Source: Oxalobacteraceae bacterium
GTDB taxonomy: Bacteria > Pseudomonadota > Gammaproteobacteria > Burkholderiales > Burkholderiaceae_D
Reading direction: 5' to 3'
NCBI GenBank assembly: GCA_021299035.1
Contig: JAJTGD010000017.1
Span: 1-64,000, forward strand
Length of the DNA: 64,000 nucleotides
Of this stretch, positions 26,841-36,928 are shown one piece after another. The stretch's first letter is position 1. Every line of letters starts with the position of its first letter. A program made the position numbers and the translations under genes. The notes below the pieces were generated by a model. The model saw only the letters and a list, made by a program, of their open reading frames with translations. It was not told the origin of the DNA and made no database searches.

Positions 26841-26869
26841 TTGTCATTTTGCGCCCTGCTTGTGATACG
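26841..26869 (+). promoter_or_regulatory. possible odhA promoter
   Basis: TTGTCA (26841-26846), 17 nt, GATACG preceded by TGT (26864-26869). The -35 is good but the -10 is poor. The 190-nt gap after gltA makes a separate promoter likely. Confidence 0.35.
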
Positions 26870-26994
26870 CTGCGGGGGTAGGTGACTTAGTTGTGTTTTA
26901 CAAAGCGGGCATCCCGGCGAGGGTCTGCTCGTTTGAAATGCAATCTGCAACGCGGTGTGGCCGCAGTGTGGATGGTTGATGAACCCGCTGATTA

Positions 26995-27011
26995 CTTCGC
27001 GAAGCGCGAAG
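26995..27011 (+). promoter_or_regulatory. hairpin next to the odhA ribosome-binding site
   Basis: CTTCGCG (26995-27001) and CGCGAAG (27005-27011) form a perfect 7-bp stem with an AAG loop, ending directly before AAAGG (27012-27016), the odhA ribosome site. It could tune translation. Confidence 0.45.
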
Positions 27012-27025
27012 AAAGGTGAGCAGTG

Positions 27026-29800
27026 ATGATGCAGCAATATTTCTCCAACTCCTATCTGTTTGGAGGGAATGCCCCGTACGTGGAAGAAGCTGTCGACGGC
27101 TCCGACCGCCCTGATGTGCCCCATGCGAGCGTTATTGCTTCGTTTGCCGAGCGCGCCAAACGTGGACCGATTCGTACGGTTACCGCTTCGGCCGATGCCG
27201 AGATGGGGCGCAAACGGGTTTCGGCTACGCAGTTGATCGCGGCCTATCGCTTCTTGGGTACGCAGTGGGCCAATCTGGACCCGCTACAGCGCCAGGAGCG
27301 ACCGACGATTCCCGAGCTCGAGCCGCCGTTTTACGGATTTAGCGACGCCGACCTCGATACCGTCTTCAACATCAGTAATACCTATTTTGGCCCCGAGTCT
27401 GCCTCGCTCAGAGATCTGCTACAGGCGCTGCGCGATACCTATTGCCGCTCGATTGGCGCCGAGTTCCAGTACATCACCGACCCCACCCAAAAACGCTGGA
27501 TGCAAGAGCGGTTGGAGTCAACCCGCGCCACCGGTACCTTCACCGTGGAAGAGAAGCAGCACATCCTCGACCGTATCACGGCCGCCGAAGGCTTGGAACG
27601 CTATCTCCACACCAAATATGTCGGCCAGAAGCGTTTCTCGCTCGAGGGCGGTGAAAGCTTTATCGCCTCGCTCGACGCGTTGATTCAACGCGCAGGAAGC
27701 CAGGGCGTGCAAGAGATCGTGATCGGCATGGCACACCGTGGCCGTTTGAATGTGCTGGTGAATATTCTCGGCAAGATGCCGCACGACCTGTTTGCTGAAT
27801 TCGAGGGCAAGCACGCAGATGATTTGCCGGCGGGTGATGTGAAATACCACCAGGGCTTTTCCTCCGATGTGTCGACACCCGGCGGACCAGTCCACCTGTC
27901 TCTGGCGTTCAACCCGTCGCATCTTGAAATCGTGAATCCGGTGGTCGAGGGTTCAGCCAAGGCGCGTATGGACAGGCGCGGTGACAGCGAGGGTAATCAG
28001 GTACTCGCTGTTCAAGTCCACGGCGATGCTGCTTTCGCTGGCCAAGGCGTTGTGATGGAGACGCTCAACCTCGCGCAGACGCGTGGCTACGGCACTGGCG
28101 GTACCGTACACATCGTCATCAATAACCAGATTGGTTTCACTACCTCGGATCCACGTGACTCGCGCTCGACCTTGTACTGCTCGGATGTGGTGAAGATGAT
28201 CGAGGCACCGGTGCTGCATGTGAATGGTGATGATCCTGAGGCGGTCGTCTTTGCGACCCAAATCGCGTTGGATTACCGGATGCAGTTCCACAAAGATGTG
28301 GTGGTTGACATCGTCTGCTTCCGTAAACTCGGTCACAACGAGCAGGACACCCCAGCGCTGACACAGCCGCTGATGTACAAAAAAATCGCGCAGCATCCGG
28401 GGACCCGCAAGCTCTACGCTGACAAGTTAATGGCGCAGGCCGTGATTGGTGCTCAGGATGGCGACCAGATGGTCAAAGACTACCGGCAGGCGATGGATGA
28501 GGGCAAGCAGACGGTTGACCCTGTTATCTCAAACTACAAGAATAAATTCATCGTCGACTGGATGCCTTTCCTGAACCGGAAATGGACCGACGCTGCTGAC
28601 ACCTCGGTACCTGCAGCTGAGCTCAAACGGCTTTCTGAGCGCATCACGACTGTTCCTGAAAATTTCAAGTTACACCCCTTGGTAGAAAAAGTCCTAGCTG
28701 ATCGCGCTGCGATGGGTCGTGGAGAGGTTAATCTCGACTGGGGTATGGGTGAGCATCTAGCGTTTGCATCATTGGTGGCCTCCGGCTACGCAGTACGAAT
28801 CACAGGCCAGGATGCAGGGCGCGGCACCTTTACGCACCGGCACTCTGTGTTGCACGACCAAAATCGTGAGAAATGGGATGCGGGTAACTACATCCCGCTG
28901 CAGCATGTTTCGGATCAGCAGGCACCTTTCACCGTGATTGACTCGGTCTTGTCGGAAGAGGCGGTGTTGGGCTTCGAGTACGGCTACTCCACGTCTGAGC
29001 CAAATACGCTCACGATTTGGGAAGCGCAGTTTGGCGATTTCGCGAACGGCGCGCAGGTAGTGATTGATCAGTTCATCAGCTCCGGTGAAGTTAAATGGGG
29101 TCGCGCCTCCGGCTTGGTGATGATGCTGCCACACGGCTATGAAGGGCAGGGGCCAGAGCACTCCTCGGCACGGATTGAGCGCTTCCTGCAATTGGCTGCA
29201 GATAACAATATGCAACTGGTACAGCCGACCTCGGCAGCGCAGATCTTCCATCTGTTGCGACGTCAAATGATTCGCTTGTTCCGCAAGCCGCTCGTGATTT
29301 TCACACCGAAGTCACTCCTGCGGAACAAGGATGCTGGCTCACCGCTGTCCGAATTGGTGAAGGGCTCGTTCCACACCGTGATCGGTGATGTGGACGACAA
29401 GCTTGATCCGAAAAAGGTCAAGCGTGTGCTGGCTTGCTCGGGCAAGGTCTACTACGACTTAGTCAATGCGCGGAAAGAGCGTAACTCTACTGACGTTGCC
29501 ATTATTCGTATCGAGCAGCTCTATCCCTTCCCGCACAAAGCGCTGGCCACTGAACTGGCCAAATTCCCGAATTTTTCAGAACTGGTTTGGGTGCAGGATG
29601 AACCTCAGAATCAGGGCGCTTGGTTCCAGATTCAACACAACATCCTCGAGAACCTGTCTGACGGGCAGAAGCTTGCGTATTCAGGTCGTCCGGCCTCCGC
29701 TTCGCCTGCGGTGGGCTATTACGACAAACACTACGCGCAGCAAAAAACCTTGATCGATACCGCGTTCTCGAAACTGAAAGGTTTTGTAATCACCAAGTAA
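27026..29800 (+). CDS. odhA: 2-oxoglutarate dehydrogenase E1 component with N-terminal internal deletion
   Basis: 924 residues from ATG at 27026; GTG 27023 and ATG 27029 are alternatives. The thiamine diphosphate region (IVIGMAHRGRLNVL ... HGDAAFAGQG ... NNQIGFTTS) and the transketolase-like C-terminal half are complete, so the catalytic core looks intact. It decarboxylates 2-oxoglutarate and hands succinyl to E2. The N-terminus starts normally (MMQQYFSNSYLFGGNAPYVEE) but jumps straight to AVDGSDRPDVPH. The conserved LYEAYL..P..V...WR..F block, about 27 residues, is missing at about 27090. In the family this segment is implicated in holding E1 to the E2 core. The frame is kept. Confidence 0.92.
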   Translation: MMQQYFSNSYLFGGNAPYVEEAVDGSDRPDVPHASVIASFAERAKRGPIRTVTASADAEMGRKRVSATQLIAAYRFLGTQWANLDPLQRQERPTIPELEPPFYGFSDADLDTVFNISNTYFGPESASLRDLLQALRDTYCRSIGAEFQYITDPTQKRWMQERLESTRATGTFTVEEKQHILDRITAAEGLERYLHTKYVGQKRFSLEGGESFIASLDALIQRAGSQGVQEIVIGMAHRGRLNVLVNILGKMPHDLFAEFEGKHADDLPAGDVKYHQGFSSDVSTPGGPVHLSLAFNPSHLEIVNPVVEGSAKARMDRRGDSEGNQVLAVQVHGDAAFAGQGVVMETLNLAQTRGYGTGGTVHIVINNQIGFTTSDPRDSRSTLYCSDVVKMIEAPVLHVNGDDPEAVVFATQIALDYRMQFHKDVVVDIVCFRKLGHNEQDTPALTQPLMYKKIAQHPGTRKLYADKLMAQAVIGAQDGDQMVKDYRQAMDEGKQTVDPVISNYKNKFIVDWMPFLNRKWTDAADTSVPAAELKRLSERITTVPENFKLHPLVEKVLADRAAMGRGEVNLDWGMGEHLAFASLVASGYAVRITGQDAGRGTFTHRHSVLHDQNREKWDAGNYIPLQHVSDQQAPFTVIDSVLSEEAVLGFEYGYSTSEPNTLTIWEAQFGDFANGAQVVIDQFISSGEVKWGRASGLVMMLPHGYEGQGPEHSSARIERFLQLAADNNMQLVQPTSAAQIFHLLRRQMIRLFRKPLVIFTPKSLLRNKDAGSPLSELVKGSFHTVIGDVDDKLDPKKVKRVLACSGKVYYDLVNARKERNSTDVAIIRIEQLYPFPHKALATELAKFPNFSELVWVQDEPQNQGAWFQIQHNILENLSDGQKLAYSGRPASASPAVGYYDKHYAQQKTLIDTAFSKLKGFVITK

Positions 29801-29860
29801 TGACCCCGCAGGTGGGTGGAAGCCGCCGATCTGCGTGACAAACCCGAAACGGAGTATGTA

Positions 29861-31114
29861 ATGGCCATCATCGAAGTCCATGTACCGCAACTATCTGAAT
29901 CTGTCGCCGAGGCGACGCTACTGAACTGGCACAAAAAGGTGGGCGAAGCCGTCGCCCGCGATGAAAACCTGATTGATATCGAGACCGACAAAGTCGTACT
30001 CGAGTTACCCGCGCCTGCGCAGGGTGTGGTCGTTGAAATTGTTAAGCCAGACGGCAGCACCGTGGTGTCGGGCGAAGTCATCGCCAGAATCGATACCGAA
30101 GCAACTGCCTCAGCCGGCACGTCTTCGAGCACGCCCGCGAGCGCGCCTGCAGCGGCAAGTTCGGCGCCTAGCCCCGCACCCGCTGCCGCCAAGCCACCTG
30201 CGTCATCCGGCGCGATTGCGATGCCCGCCGCAGCCAAGATGCTGTCCGAGAATCAGATGTCGGCATCTGCAGTAGCCGGTACCGGCAAGGATGGCCGCGT
30301 CACCAAAGGCGATGTGATCCAAGCACTGGCACAGCCAAAGCTGAGCGCAGCACCTGCAGCAGCGCGTCCTTTGCTGCCTGAGGTGCCGGCACAAGTCGGT
30401 CTGGATTTGGGCGATCGTCCTGAGCAACGCGTACCCATGAGCCGCTTGCGTGCACGCATCGCCGAGCGCCTGCTTGAGTCGCAGTCGACCAACGCGATCC
30501 TCACTACGTTTAATGAAGTGAACATGCAGCCGGTGATGGATTTGCGGAACAAGTACAAAGACAAGTTCGAGAAGGAGCATGGCGTGAAACTCGGTTTCAT
30601 GTCGTTCTTTGTGAAAGCGGCTGTGGCTGCGCTAAAAAAATATCCGATTCTGAACTCCTCAGTGGATGGTAACGATATTGTCTACCACGGCTACTTCGAT
30701 ATTGGTATTGCAGTCGGCTCACCGCGCGGTTTGGTCGTACCTATCTTGCGAAATGTTGATCAGATGTCGATTGCAGATATCGAAAAAAAGATTGGTGAGT
30801 TTGGTACCAAGGCCAAAGACGGCAAGCTCACACTGGAGGAACTCTCCGGCGGTACTTTCTCGATTTCCAATGGCGGTGTATTTGGTTCGATGCTCTCCAC
30901 GCCGATCATCAACCCGCCGCAATCAGCAATTCTCGGGGTGCACGCCACCAAGGAGCGCGCGGTGGTTGAGGATGGACAAATCGTTATCCGTCCCATGAAC
31001 TACCTTGCGATGTCATACGACCATCGCATTATCGATGGCCGTGAGGCGGTACTGGGTTTAGTAGCAATGAAAGAGGCACTGGAAGATCCAGCGCGTCTGC
31101 TGCTCGATCTGTAA
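29861..31114 (+). CDS. odhB: dihydrolipoyllysine succinyltransferase (E2 of 2-oxoglutarate dehydrogenase)
   Basis: 417 residues from ATG at 29861, GGAG 6 nt upstream. Lipoyl domain (1-78) with the modified lysine K44 in [11 protein letters not shown]; an Ala/Pro/Ser-rich hinge (about 78-120); the peripheral subunit-binding domain (about 120-160, [13 protein letters not shown]); and the catalytic acyltransferase domain with SYDHRIIDG at the C-terminus. It transfers succinyl to CoA. The operon with odhA and lpd gives the full complex. Confidence 0.96.
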   Translation: MAIIEVHVPQLSESVAEATLLNWHKKVGEAVARDENLIDIETDKVVLELPAPAQGVVVEIVKPDGSTVVSGEVIARIDTEATASAGTSSSTPASAPAAASSAPSPAPAAAKPPASSGAIAMPAAAKMLSENQMSASAVAGTGKDGRVTKGDVIQALAQPKLSAAPAAARPLLPEVPAQVGLDLGDRPEQRVPMSRLRARIAERLLESQSTNAILTTFNEVNMQPVMDLRNKYKDKFEKEHGVKLGFMSFFVKAAVAALKKYPILNSSVDGNDIVYHGYFDIGIAVGSPRGLVVPILRNVDQMSIADIEKKIGEFGTKAKDGKLTLEELSGGTFSISNGGVFGSMLSTPIINPPQSAILGVHATKERAVVEDGQIVIRPMNYLAMSYDHRIIDGREAVLGLVAMKEALEDPARLLLDL

Positions 31115-31123
31115 GGAGCGGCC

Positions 31124-32548
31124 ATGGCAAAGCATTTCGATGTGGTCGTGATCGGCGGCGGCCCGGGTGGATACATCGCTGCGATTCGCGCGGCCCAGCT
31201 TGGATTGTCGGCGGTCTGTATTGACGAGTGGCAGAACGCTAAAGGCGGCCCAGCACTCGGCGGCACTTGCACTAATGTGGGCTGTATTCCATCCAAAGCC
31301 ATGCTGCAATCTTCCGAACATTTCGAGCATGTGCAGCATGGGCTTACCGAGCATGGTGTTGAGGTCAAAGGTGTGAAGCTCAACCTCGGACAGATGCTTG
31401 GGCGCAAGGATGGCGTCGTGAAGCAAAACAATGACGGTATTCAGTACCTTTTCAAGAAGAATAAGGTGGCTTTCCTGCACGGTCGCGCATCTTTCGTGAA
31501 AGCGGATGCCTCGGGTTACGAGATTGCCATTGCAGCACCCGCAAATGAATCAGTGACGGGTAAGCATGTCATCGTGGCCACTGGCTCGAACCCGCGTGCT
31601 TTGCCACAAGCACCTTTCGACGAACAGCAAATTCTGTCGAATACAGGCGCACTGGCACTTGATGCTGTACCAAAAAAGCTGGGTGTGATCGGTGCAGGCG
31701 TTATTGGTCTTGAGATGGGCAGTGTATGGCGCCGTCTCGGTGCCGAAGTGACGATCTTGGAGGCATTGCCGACCTTCCTGGGTGCGGCGGACGAGTCGAT
31801 TGCAAACGAGGCGCATAAGCTGTTCACCCAACAGGGTTTGATCATCAAGATGGGCGTCAAGATCGGTGAGATCAAAACGGGTAAATCGGTTCGTATTGAC
31901 TATAGCGACGCTAGCGGTACTGCACACACGCTCGACGTTGATAAGCTGATCGTGTCGATCGGTCGAGTACCCAATACGGTTGGCTTGAATTCCGAGGCGA
32001 TTGGTTTGAAGCTCGATGAGCGGGGCTTTATTGTGGTTGATGACCACTGCAAGACCAGTTTGCCCAATGTCTGGGCGGTGGGTGATGTGGTGCGCGGGCC
32101 GATGCTGGCGCACAAGGCCGAGGAGGAGGGGGTCGCGGTTGCCGAGCGCATCGCTGGTCAGCACGGCCACGTCAACTTCGACACCATTCCTTGGGTGATT
32201 TATACCGCCCCCGAGATCGCGTGGGTGGGTAAAACTGAGCAGCAACTCAAAGCGTCTGGTATTGCCTACAAGTCCGGTAGTTTCCCTTTCATGGCGAATG
32301 GTCGCGCTCGCGCGCTTGGTGATACCTCCGGCTTGGTGAAGTTCCTTGCTGATGCGCATACCGACGAGATACTTGGCGTGCACATCGTTGGCCCGATGGC
32401 TTCCGAGTTGATTTCCGAGGCCGTGGTGGCGATGGAGTTTCGTGCCTCGGCGGAAGACATCGCGCGTATTTGCCATGCCCATCCCACATTATCCGAGGCG
32501 ACCAAAGAGGCCGCGCTGGCAGTGGATAAGCGGGCCCTGAACTTCTAA
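31124..32548 (+). CDS. lpdA: dihydrolipoyl dehydrogenase (E3)
   Basis: 474 residues; AAGGAG precedes the ATG. FAD motif [10 protein letters not shown] (11-20), redox-active disulfide C49/C54 in [18 protein letters not shown] motif [10 protein letters not shown] (about 185-194) and the C-terminal HAHPTLSEA with the catalytic His-Glu pair. It reoxidises the lipoyl group of OdhB with NAD+. It lies 9 nt after odhB. Confidence 0.96.
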   Translation: MAKHFDVVVIGGGPGGYIAAIRAAQLGLSAVCIDEWQNAKGGPALGGTCTNVGCIPSKAMLQSSEHFEHVQHGLTEHGVEVKGVKLNLGQMLGRKDGVVKQNNDGIQYLFKKNKVAFLHGRASFVKADASGYEIAIAAPANESVTGKHVIVATGSNPRALPQAPFDEQQILSNTGALALDAVPKKLGVIGAGVIGLEMGSVWRRLGAEVTILEALPTFLGAADESIANEAHKLFTQQGLIIKMGVKIGEIKTGKSVRIDYSDASGTAHTLDVDKLIVSIGRVPNTVGLNSEAIGLKLDERGFIVVDDHCKTSLPNVWAVGDVVRGPMLAHKAEEEGVAVAERIAGQHGHVNFDTIPWVIYTAPEIAWVGKTEQQLKASGIAYKSGSFPFMANGRARALGDTSGLVKFLADAHTDEILGVHIVGPMASELISEAVVAMEFRASAEDIARICHAHPTLSEATKEAALAVDKRALNF

Positions 32549-32552
32549 GTCA

Positions 32553-33038
32553 ATGCCCGGGCGCACTGGCGAACAATGGCGAGCGAGCCCCAGGGGGCCA
32601 AGGATCGCTGCGTTGAGCATGCTGGTCACACTGTTGGTCAGTTGTGCCAGCCAGCCGTCGCCACCGGCAGGACAACTCCAGGTGTTGTCGACAGCCCAGG
32701 GCAAGCCGCTTACTGGTGCGGCTTGCGTCGTGAGCAATCTATCTGGCAGCTGGAATGTACAGACACCTGCAACCGTCATGGTGGGCGATCCGAATGGCGA
32801 CCTGCGTGTGGTCTGTGAGCACCCTGGTTACCGTAACTCCGAGGTGATTTATCGCATGTCAGGCGGCGGGGTCAGCAACAGCGGAACGCGCGTTAATGTT
32901 GGCGTGGGTGGCGGCAGCTTTGGTAGCGCAAGCGGTGTGGGCGTATCGATGGGTATCGGTTTCCCCTTGGGCACGGTACGGCAGCGCTACCCTGGACAAC
33001 TCACGGTGGATTTAACGCCACTTAGTGACGCGCGATGA
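32553..33038 (+). CDS. hypothetical lipoprotein
   Basis: 161 residues. A basic N-terminus and hydrophobic stretch end in a lipobox LLVSC (Cys at about residue 31), so it should be a lipid-anchored envelope protein. The mature part contains a glycine-rich segment (about 105-145, GVSNSGTRVNVGVGGGSFG). No family is recognised. The start at 32553 is kept because a shorter start at 32619 would lose the positive charges of the signal peptide. It lies 4 nt after lpd and overlaps zapE by 4 nt, so it is probably in the same operon. Confidence 0.7.
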   Translation: MPGRTGEQWRASPRGPRIAALSMLVTLLVSCASQPSPPAGQLQVLSTAQGKPLTGAACVVSNLSGSWNVQTPATVMVGDPNGDLRVVCEHPGYRNSEVIYRMSGGGVSNSGTRVNVGVGGGSFGSASGVGVSMGIGFPLGTVRQRYPGQLTVDLTPLSDAR

Positions 33039-34147
33039 ATGTCACCGAGTACTACGAGCTTTCCCTAGACGAGCGCGGCTACAGCGCAGATCCCTCGCAG
33101 CGCGCCGCAGTCGAGCGGCTACAGAGTTTATATGACGAATGGGTAGCCTATCGTTCCAAACGCTCGACACGTCTCACCAAACTACTCCGGCATCCTGATA
33201 TCCCACGTGGCGTCTACCTCTGGGGCGGCGTCGGCCGTGGCAAGTCGTTTCTGATGGATTGCTTTCATGCGGTCGTACCCGTACAGCGCAAGACGCGCGT
33301 GCATTTTCATGAGTTTATGCGCGAAGTGCACCATGCACTGGACGAGCAAAAAGATGTGGAAGATCCCTTGCTGGTAGTCGCCGAGCACATTGCGCAGCGC
33401 TACCGGCTCATTTGTTTTGATGAGTTCCATGTCTCCGACATCGCTGATGCGATGATTCTGTATAACCTTTTGCAGCCCTTATTTGATCGCGGCGTATCTT
33501 TTGTCATGACTTCCAATTACGCGCCCGATGCGCTGTATCCGGATGGCTTGCATCGTGATCGGATGCTGCCGGCAATCGCACTGATCAAAGACAAGCTTGA
33601 CGTGTTAAATGTCGATGCCGGAACAGACTACCGCAAGCGCATCCTCGAGCAGGTCTCGGCGTATCACGCGCCATTGGGTACGGCCTCGGCAGAGGCGCTG
33701 GAGCAGGCCTTTACCAATCTCGCCGGCGCTGCTGAAGATGCCCCCAAGATCAGGATAGAATCGCGAGATGTGCGTTGCGTGCGGCGTGCTGGTGGAGTGG
33801 CCTGGTTTGACTTTGCCACGCTGTGCGGTACCGCGCGCTCGCAAAATGATTATCTCGAGATTGCAAACCGATTTCATACGGTGATTTTGTCGGATGTGCC
33901 GAAGATGTCGGCCGAGATGGCCTCTGAGGCGCGTCGATTCACTTGGCTGATCGACGTGTTGTATGACCACCGGATCAAATTATTGATATCCGCAGAAGTA
34001 GCGCCGGATTTGCTCTTCACCGAGGGAAGTTTTGCAACGGAGTTTCAGCGAGCGGTGTCGCGTATCGTCGAGATGCAATCGCGCGAATATAAAGAGAGCG
34101 AGCGCCGTACATCGGCTGTCGTGATGGGCAGAGAAACTGCTGATTGA
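33035..34147 (+). CDS. zapE: cell division ATPase ZapE (AFG1-like)
   Basis: 370 residues. The Walker A motif GGVGRGKSFLMD lies at about 62-73, Walker B LICFDEFHVSDIADA at about 127-141, and the later RRFTWLIDVLYDHR region is typical of AFG1/ZapE AAA-type ATPases. In E. coli ZapE acts on FtsZ late in division and under low oxygen. ATGA overlap with the preceding lipoprotein gene implies coupled translation. Its location at the end of the odh operon is common in betaproteobacteria. Confidence 0.92.
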   Translation: MNVTEYYELSLDERGYSADPSQRAAVERLQSLYDEWVAYRSKRSTRLTKLLRHPDIPRGVYLWGGVGRGKSFLMDCFHAVVPVQRKTRVHFHEFMREVHHALDEQKDVEDPLLVVAEHIAQRYRLICFDEFHVSDIADAMILYNLLQPLFDRGVSFVMTSNYAPDALYPDGLHRDRMLPAIALIKDKLDVLNVDAGTDYRKRILEQVSAYHAPLGTASAEALEQAFTNLAGAAEDAPKIRIESRDVRCVRRAGGVAWFDFATLCGTARSQNDYLEIANRFHTVILSDVPKMSAEMASEARRFTWLIDVLYDHRIKLLISAEVAPDLLFTEGSFATEFQRAVSRIVEMQSREYKESERRTSAVVMGRETAD

Positions 34148-34689
34148 ACGAAACGGGATATTCTTTGGCTCTGAGTGGAAAGTTTGCAGCGCCGATGCTT
34201 GGCGCAGCCTTGTTGCTGAGCTGCTGGGGCGCGGGCGCGCAGCTGATCACGTCCCCTGGCGCCGCTGAACAGGCGCTGGCAACGCAGTTTCCAGCGCAGT
34301 CGATCGACTCGGTTGAGCGGGCTAATGCCGCGCTTGCTTTGGTGCCGGTTGCCCGCGCCGAAATTTCTCTCCGAATTGCTGGTCAACGTGCGAAGTGCCT
34401 CGATAATTTTTTTACCTCTTCTTGTCTGAGTGACCTTCGCGAGAGCGAACGACGTGCTACCAAAGCGGTCCGGCGTGTCGAAGTTGAGGCAAACGCCTTG
34501 TTAAGACGTGAGCGGGCCGCTGAACGAGACCGCGCGGTTGCGGATCGTGAGCGTCGTGCTGCCGAGCAGCGCGACAAATCCATCTCGATCACCGGTTCTG
34601 CGCGTAACGCTGATAAGGCTGAAGCAGGTGATCCTGTAACTACTACGCCGCCCAACGAGTCAATACCAGTCGATGAGCCTCGACCCTGA
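34144..34689 (+). CDS. conserved exported protein with Arg/Glu-rich coiled coil
   Basis: 181 residues from TTG at 34144, overlapping the zapE stop. A signal peptide (about 12-32) ends near GAGAQ. The mature part has two cysteines in KCLDNFFTSSCLSD and then a long charged helix (about 100-145, rich in Arg/Glu/Ala) before a Pro-rich tail. A protein of this kind follows zapE in other betaproteobacteria. The function is unknown; the cysteine pair could form a disulfide in the periplasm. Confidence 0.65.
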   Translation: MNETGYSLALSGKFAAPMLGAALLLSCWGAGAQLITSPGAAEQALATQFPAQSIDSVERANAALALVPVARAEISLRIAGQRAKCLDNFFTSSCLSDLRESERRATKAVRRVEVEANALLRRERAAERDRAVADRERRAAEQRDKSISITGSARNADKAEAGDPVTTTPPNESIPVDEPRP

Positions 34690-34876
34690 GCAGCTACGGG
34701 AACGCATCCTTGCGTTGGAGATCGAGCACCGCGATCTCGACGAGGCGATCGCGCGCTTGGCAGACCTGCCGACGCGCGATGACTTGCTCCTCACGCGTCT
34801 GAAGAAACGTAAGCTGCAGCTGAAGGACCAGGTGCTGCAGCTAAAGATGTTATTGGTACCTGATATTCCTGCCTGA
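34673..34876 (+). CDS. DUF465 (YdcH-like) small coiled-coil protein
   Basis: 67 residues, overlapping the previous gene by 17 nt. A single helical hairpin rich in Leu, Glu and Arg with the family pattern LEIEHRDLDEAIARL and LKKRKLQLKDQVLQL. Members are small cytosolic proteins of unknown function. Confidence 0.85.
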   Translation: MSLDPEQLRERILALEIEHRDLDEAIARLADLPTRDDLLLTRLKKRKLQLKDQVLQLKMLLVPDIPA

Positions 34877-34890
34877 CTATCTACCGTATT

Positions 34891-36876
34891 TTGACCGAAA
34901 CACCTGCCACCACCGATACCGTCGGCGTCCATGATGCCGAGGTCGATGCCTTGTTCGCGGCAACCGGTCGGCTGGCCGAGCACATACCCGGCTTTCGGTC
35001 GAGGCAGTCACAGACCGACATGGCACGCGCAGTAGCCCAGGCAATTTCCACGCAATCCACCCTTTTGGCCGAGGCCGGTACTGGTACCGGCAAGACCTTC
35101 GCTTACCTGGTGCCTGCTTTGCTTTGGGGTGGCAAGGTCATCGTGTCGACCGGTACTCGAAATCTGCAAGATCAGTTATTCCTGCGCGATCTACCGGTCG
35201 TGCGCAAGGCGCTGAATGCGCCGGTGAGTGTTGCGCTGCTCAAAGGGCGCGCCAATTATGTTTGCCACTTTCACCTCGATCGTACGTTGCAGAATGGTCG
35301 GCTAACTGCGCGGGAGGATGTCGGCTACTTACGCGAGATCGGGCGCTTCATCAAAACTACGCGCAATGGTGATAAATCGGAGCTATCGCGTGTACCAGAG
35401 AACGCGACGGTATGGAATCTGGTGACCTCGACCCGTGACAACTGCGCGGGTGCCGAATGCAAGCACTACCAGGATTGCTTCGTCATGAAGGCACGGCGTG
35501 ATGCACAGCAGGCAGATGTGGTCGTGGTGAACCATCATCTCTTCTTCGCTGATGTCGCGTTAAAAGATACGGGCGTCGCCGAATTACTACCGACTGCCAA
35601 CACTATTATTTTCGATGAAGCGCATCAGCTACCGGATACCGCCACCTTATTTTTTGGTGAGACTGTGTCGACGACGCAGCTGATGGAGTTATGCCGTGAT
35701 GTGCTGGCCGAGGGGCTCGCCCACGCGCGCGACGGCGCTGATTGGGGTGCGGTGGTAAGCAGCGTCGAGAAGTCTGTACGCGATCTGCGTCTGAGCTTTC
35801 CCGTTGAGGGTGCGAAGCTGGCCTATCAGCAGATTGCCGAGAGCAGTGCTTTTTTCCCAGCGCTGGCGCACCTGAAGTCGATGCTGGCGCACCTGGTCGA
35901 GGTGTTGGCTGCGCAGGCCGAGCGTGCTGAGACGATCGATCAGTGTCGCGCACGGGCATCCGAGCTTGGCTTGATGCTGGATCGATGGAATCTTTCAATA
36001 GCGTCAGAGGGCGACCAGGCTGAGGTATTGTGGGTAGAGGCGTTTTCCCAATCTTTGCAGCTCCATCGAACGCCGCTCTCGATTGCACCGATCTTCAACA
36101 AGCAGCGGGAAGGTGCGCCGCGGGCTTGGATTTTTACTTCGGCGACGCTGGCAGCGAAAAATGATTTCTCTCACTTCACCTCTCAGATGGGTCTGGAGCT
36201 TGCTACCGCGAAAAGCTGGCCGAGTCCGTTTGACTACACGCGACAGGCTTTGCTGTATGTGCCCGCCGATCTGCCTGATCCCAGTTCGATCGCCTACACC
36301 GATGCGGTGGTCGATGCCGCGTTGCCCGTGATCGAGGCCGCAGGTGGCCGTGCTTTCCTGCTATGCACCACCTTGCGTGCGGTCAGACGCGCAGCCGAGC
36401 GGCTACGCGAGTTGTTTGCCGAGCGCCAGTTGCCTTGGCCACTACTCGTTCAGGGTGAGTTAGGTCGTAACGAGTTGCTCGAGCGGTTTCGCAGCGCTGG
36501 TAATGCCGTGTTGGTCGGTAGCCAGAGCTTTTGGGAAGGTGTTGATGTGCGCGGTGATGCCCTGTCGGTGGTCATTATCGACAAGTTGCCCTTTGCACCG
36601 CCCGACGATCCGGTACTTGCGGCGCGAATTGCGGCCATGGAGCGGCGTGGTCAGAATGGTTTCATGCATCACCAGCTGCCTGAGGCCATCATCTCGCTGA
36701 AGCAGGGCGCTGGTCGCTTGATTCGGGATGAGCATGATCGCGGCATTTTGATGATCTGCGACCCGAGACTAATCTCCAAGGGCTATGGCCGTCGAATCTG
36801 GCAGAGCCTGCCTCCCTTTGCCCGGACACGTGACCTCAAAGAGGTGCAAAACTTTCTGTTGAGCGCCCCGTGTTGA
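34891..36876 (+). CDS. DinG/YoaA-family ATP-dependent DNA helicase
   Basis: 661 residues from TTG at 34891; an ATG only comes much later. The XPD-like superfamily 2 layout is clear: Walker [14 protein letters not shown] (about 58), cysteines for a [4Fe-4S] cluster (NYVC, then [13 protein letters not shown]), the NHHLFFAD segment, DEAH box [11 protein letters not shown], and a C-terminal helicase domain ending in motif [16 protein letters not shown]. It unwinds 5'-3' and serves replication repair. Length and motifs favour YoaA over DinG. It lies 14 nt after DUF465. Confidence 0.92.
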   Translation: MTETPATTDTVGVHDAEVDALFAATGRLAEHIPGFRSRQSQTDMARAVAQAISTQSTLLAEAGTGTGKTFAYLVPALLWGGKVIVSTGTRNLQDQLFLRDLPVVRKALNAPVSVALLKGRANYVCHFHLDRTLQNGRLTAREDVGYLREIGRFIKTTRNGDKSELSRVPENATVWNLVTSTRDNCAGAECKHYQDCFVMKARRDAQQADVVVVNHHLFFADVALKDTGVAELLPTANTIIFDEAHQLPDTATLFFGETVSTTQLMELCRDVLAEGLAHARDGADWGAVVSSVEKSVRDLRLSFPVEGAKLAYQQIAESSAFFPALAHLKSMLAHLVEVLAAQAERAETIDQCRARASELGLMLDRWNLSIASEGDQAEVLWVEAFSQSLQLHRTPLSIAPIFNKQREGAPRAWIFTSATLAAKNDFSHFTSQMGLELATAKSWPSPFDYTRQALLYVPADLPDPSSIAYTDAVVDAALPVIEAAGGRAFLLCTTLRAVRRAAERLRELFAERQLPWPLLVQGELGRNELLERFRSAGNAVLVGSQSFWEGVDVRGDALSVVIIDKLPFAPPDDPVLAARIAAMERRGQNGFMHHQLPEAIISLKQGAGRLIRDEHDRGILMICDPRLISKGYGRRIWQSLPPFARTRDLKEVQNFLLSAPC

Positions 36877-36928
36877 GCGGTGTCAAAGCGTCGCCGCGCC
36901 CGGGATGCGTTCAGGTAAAATCGCGCCG

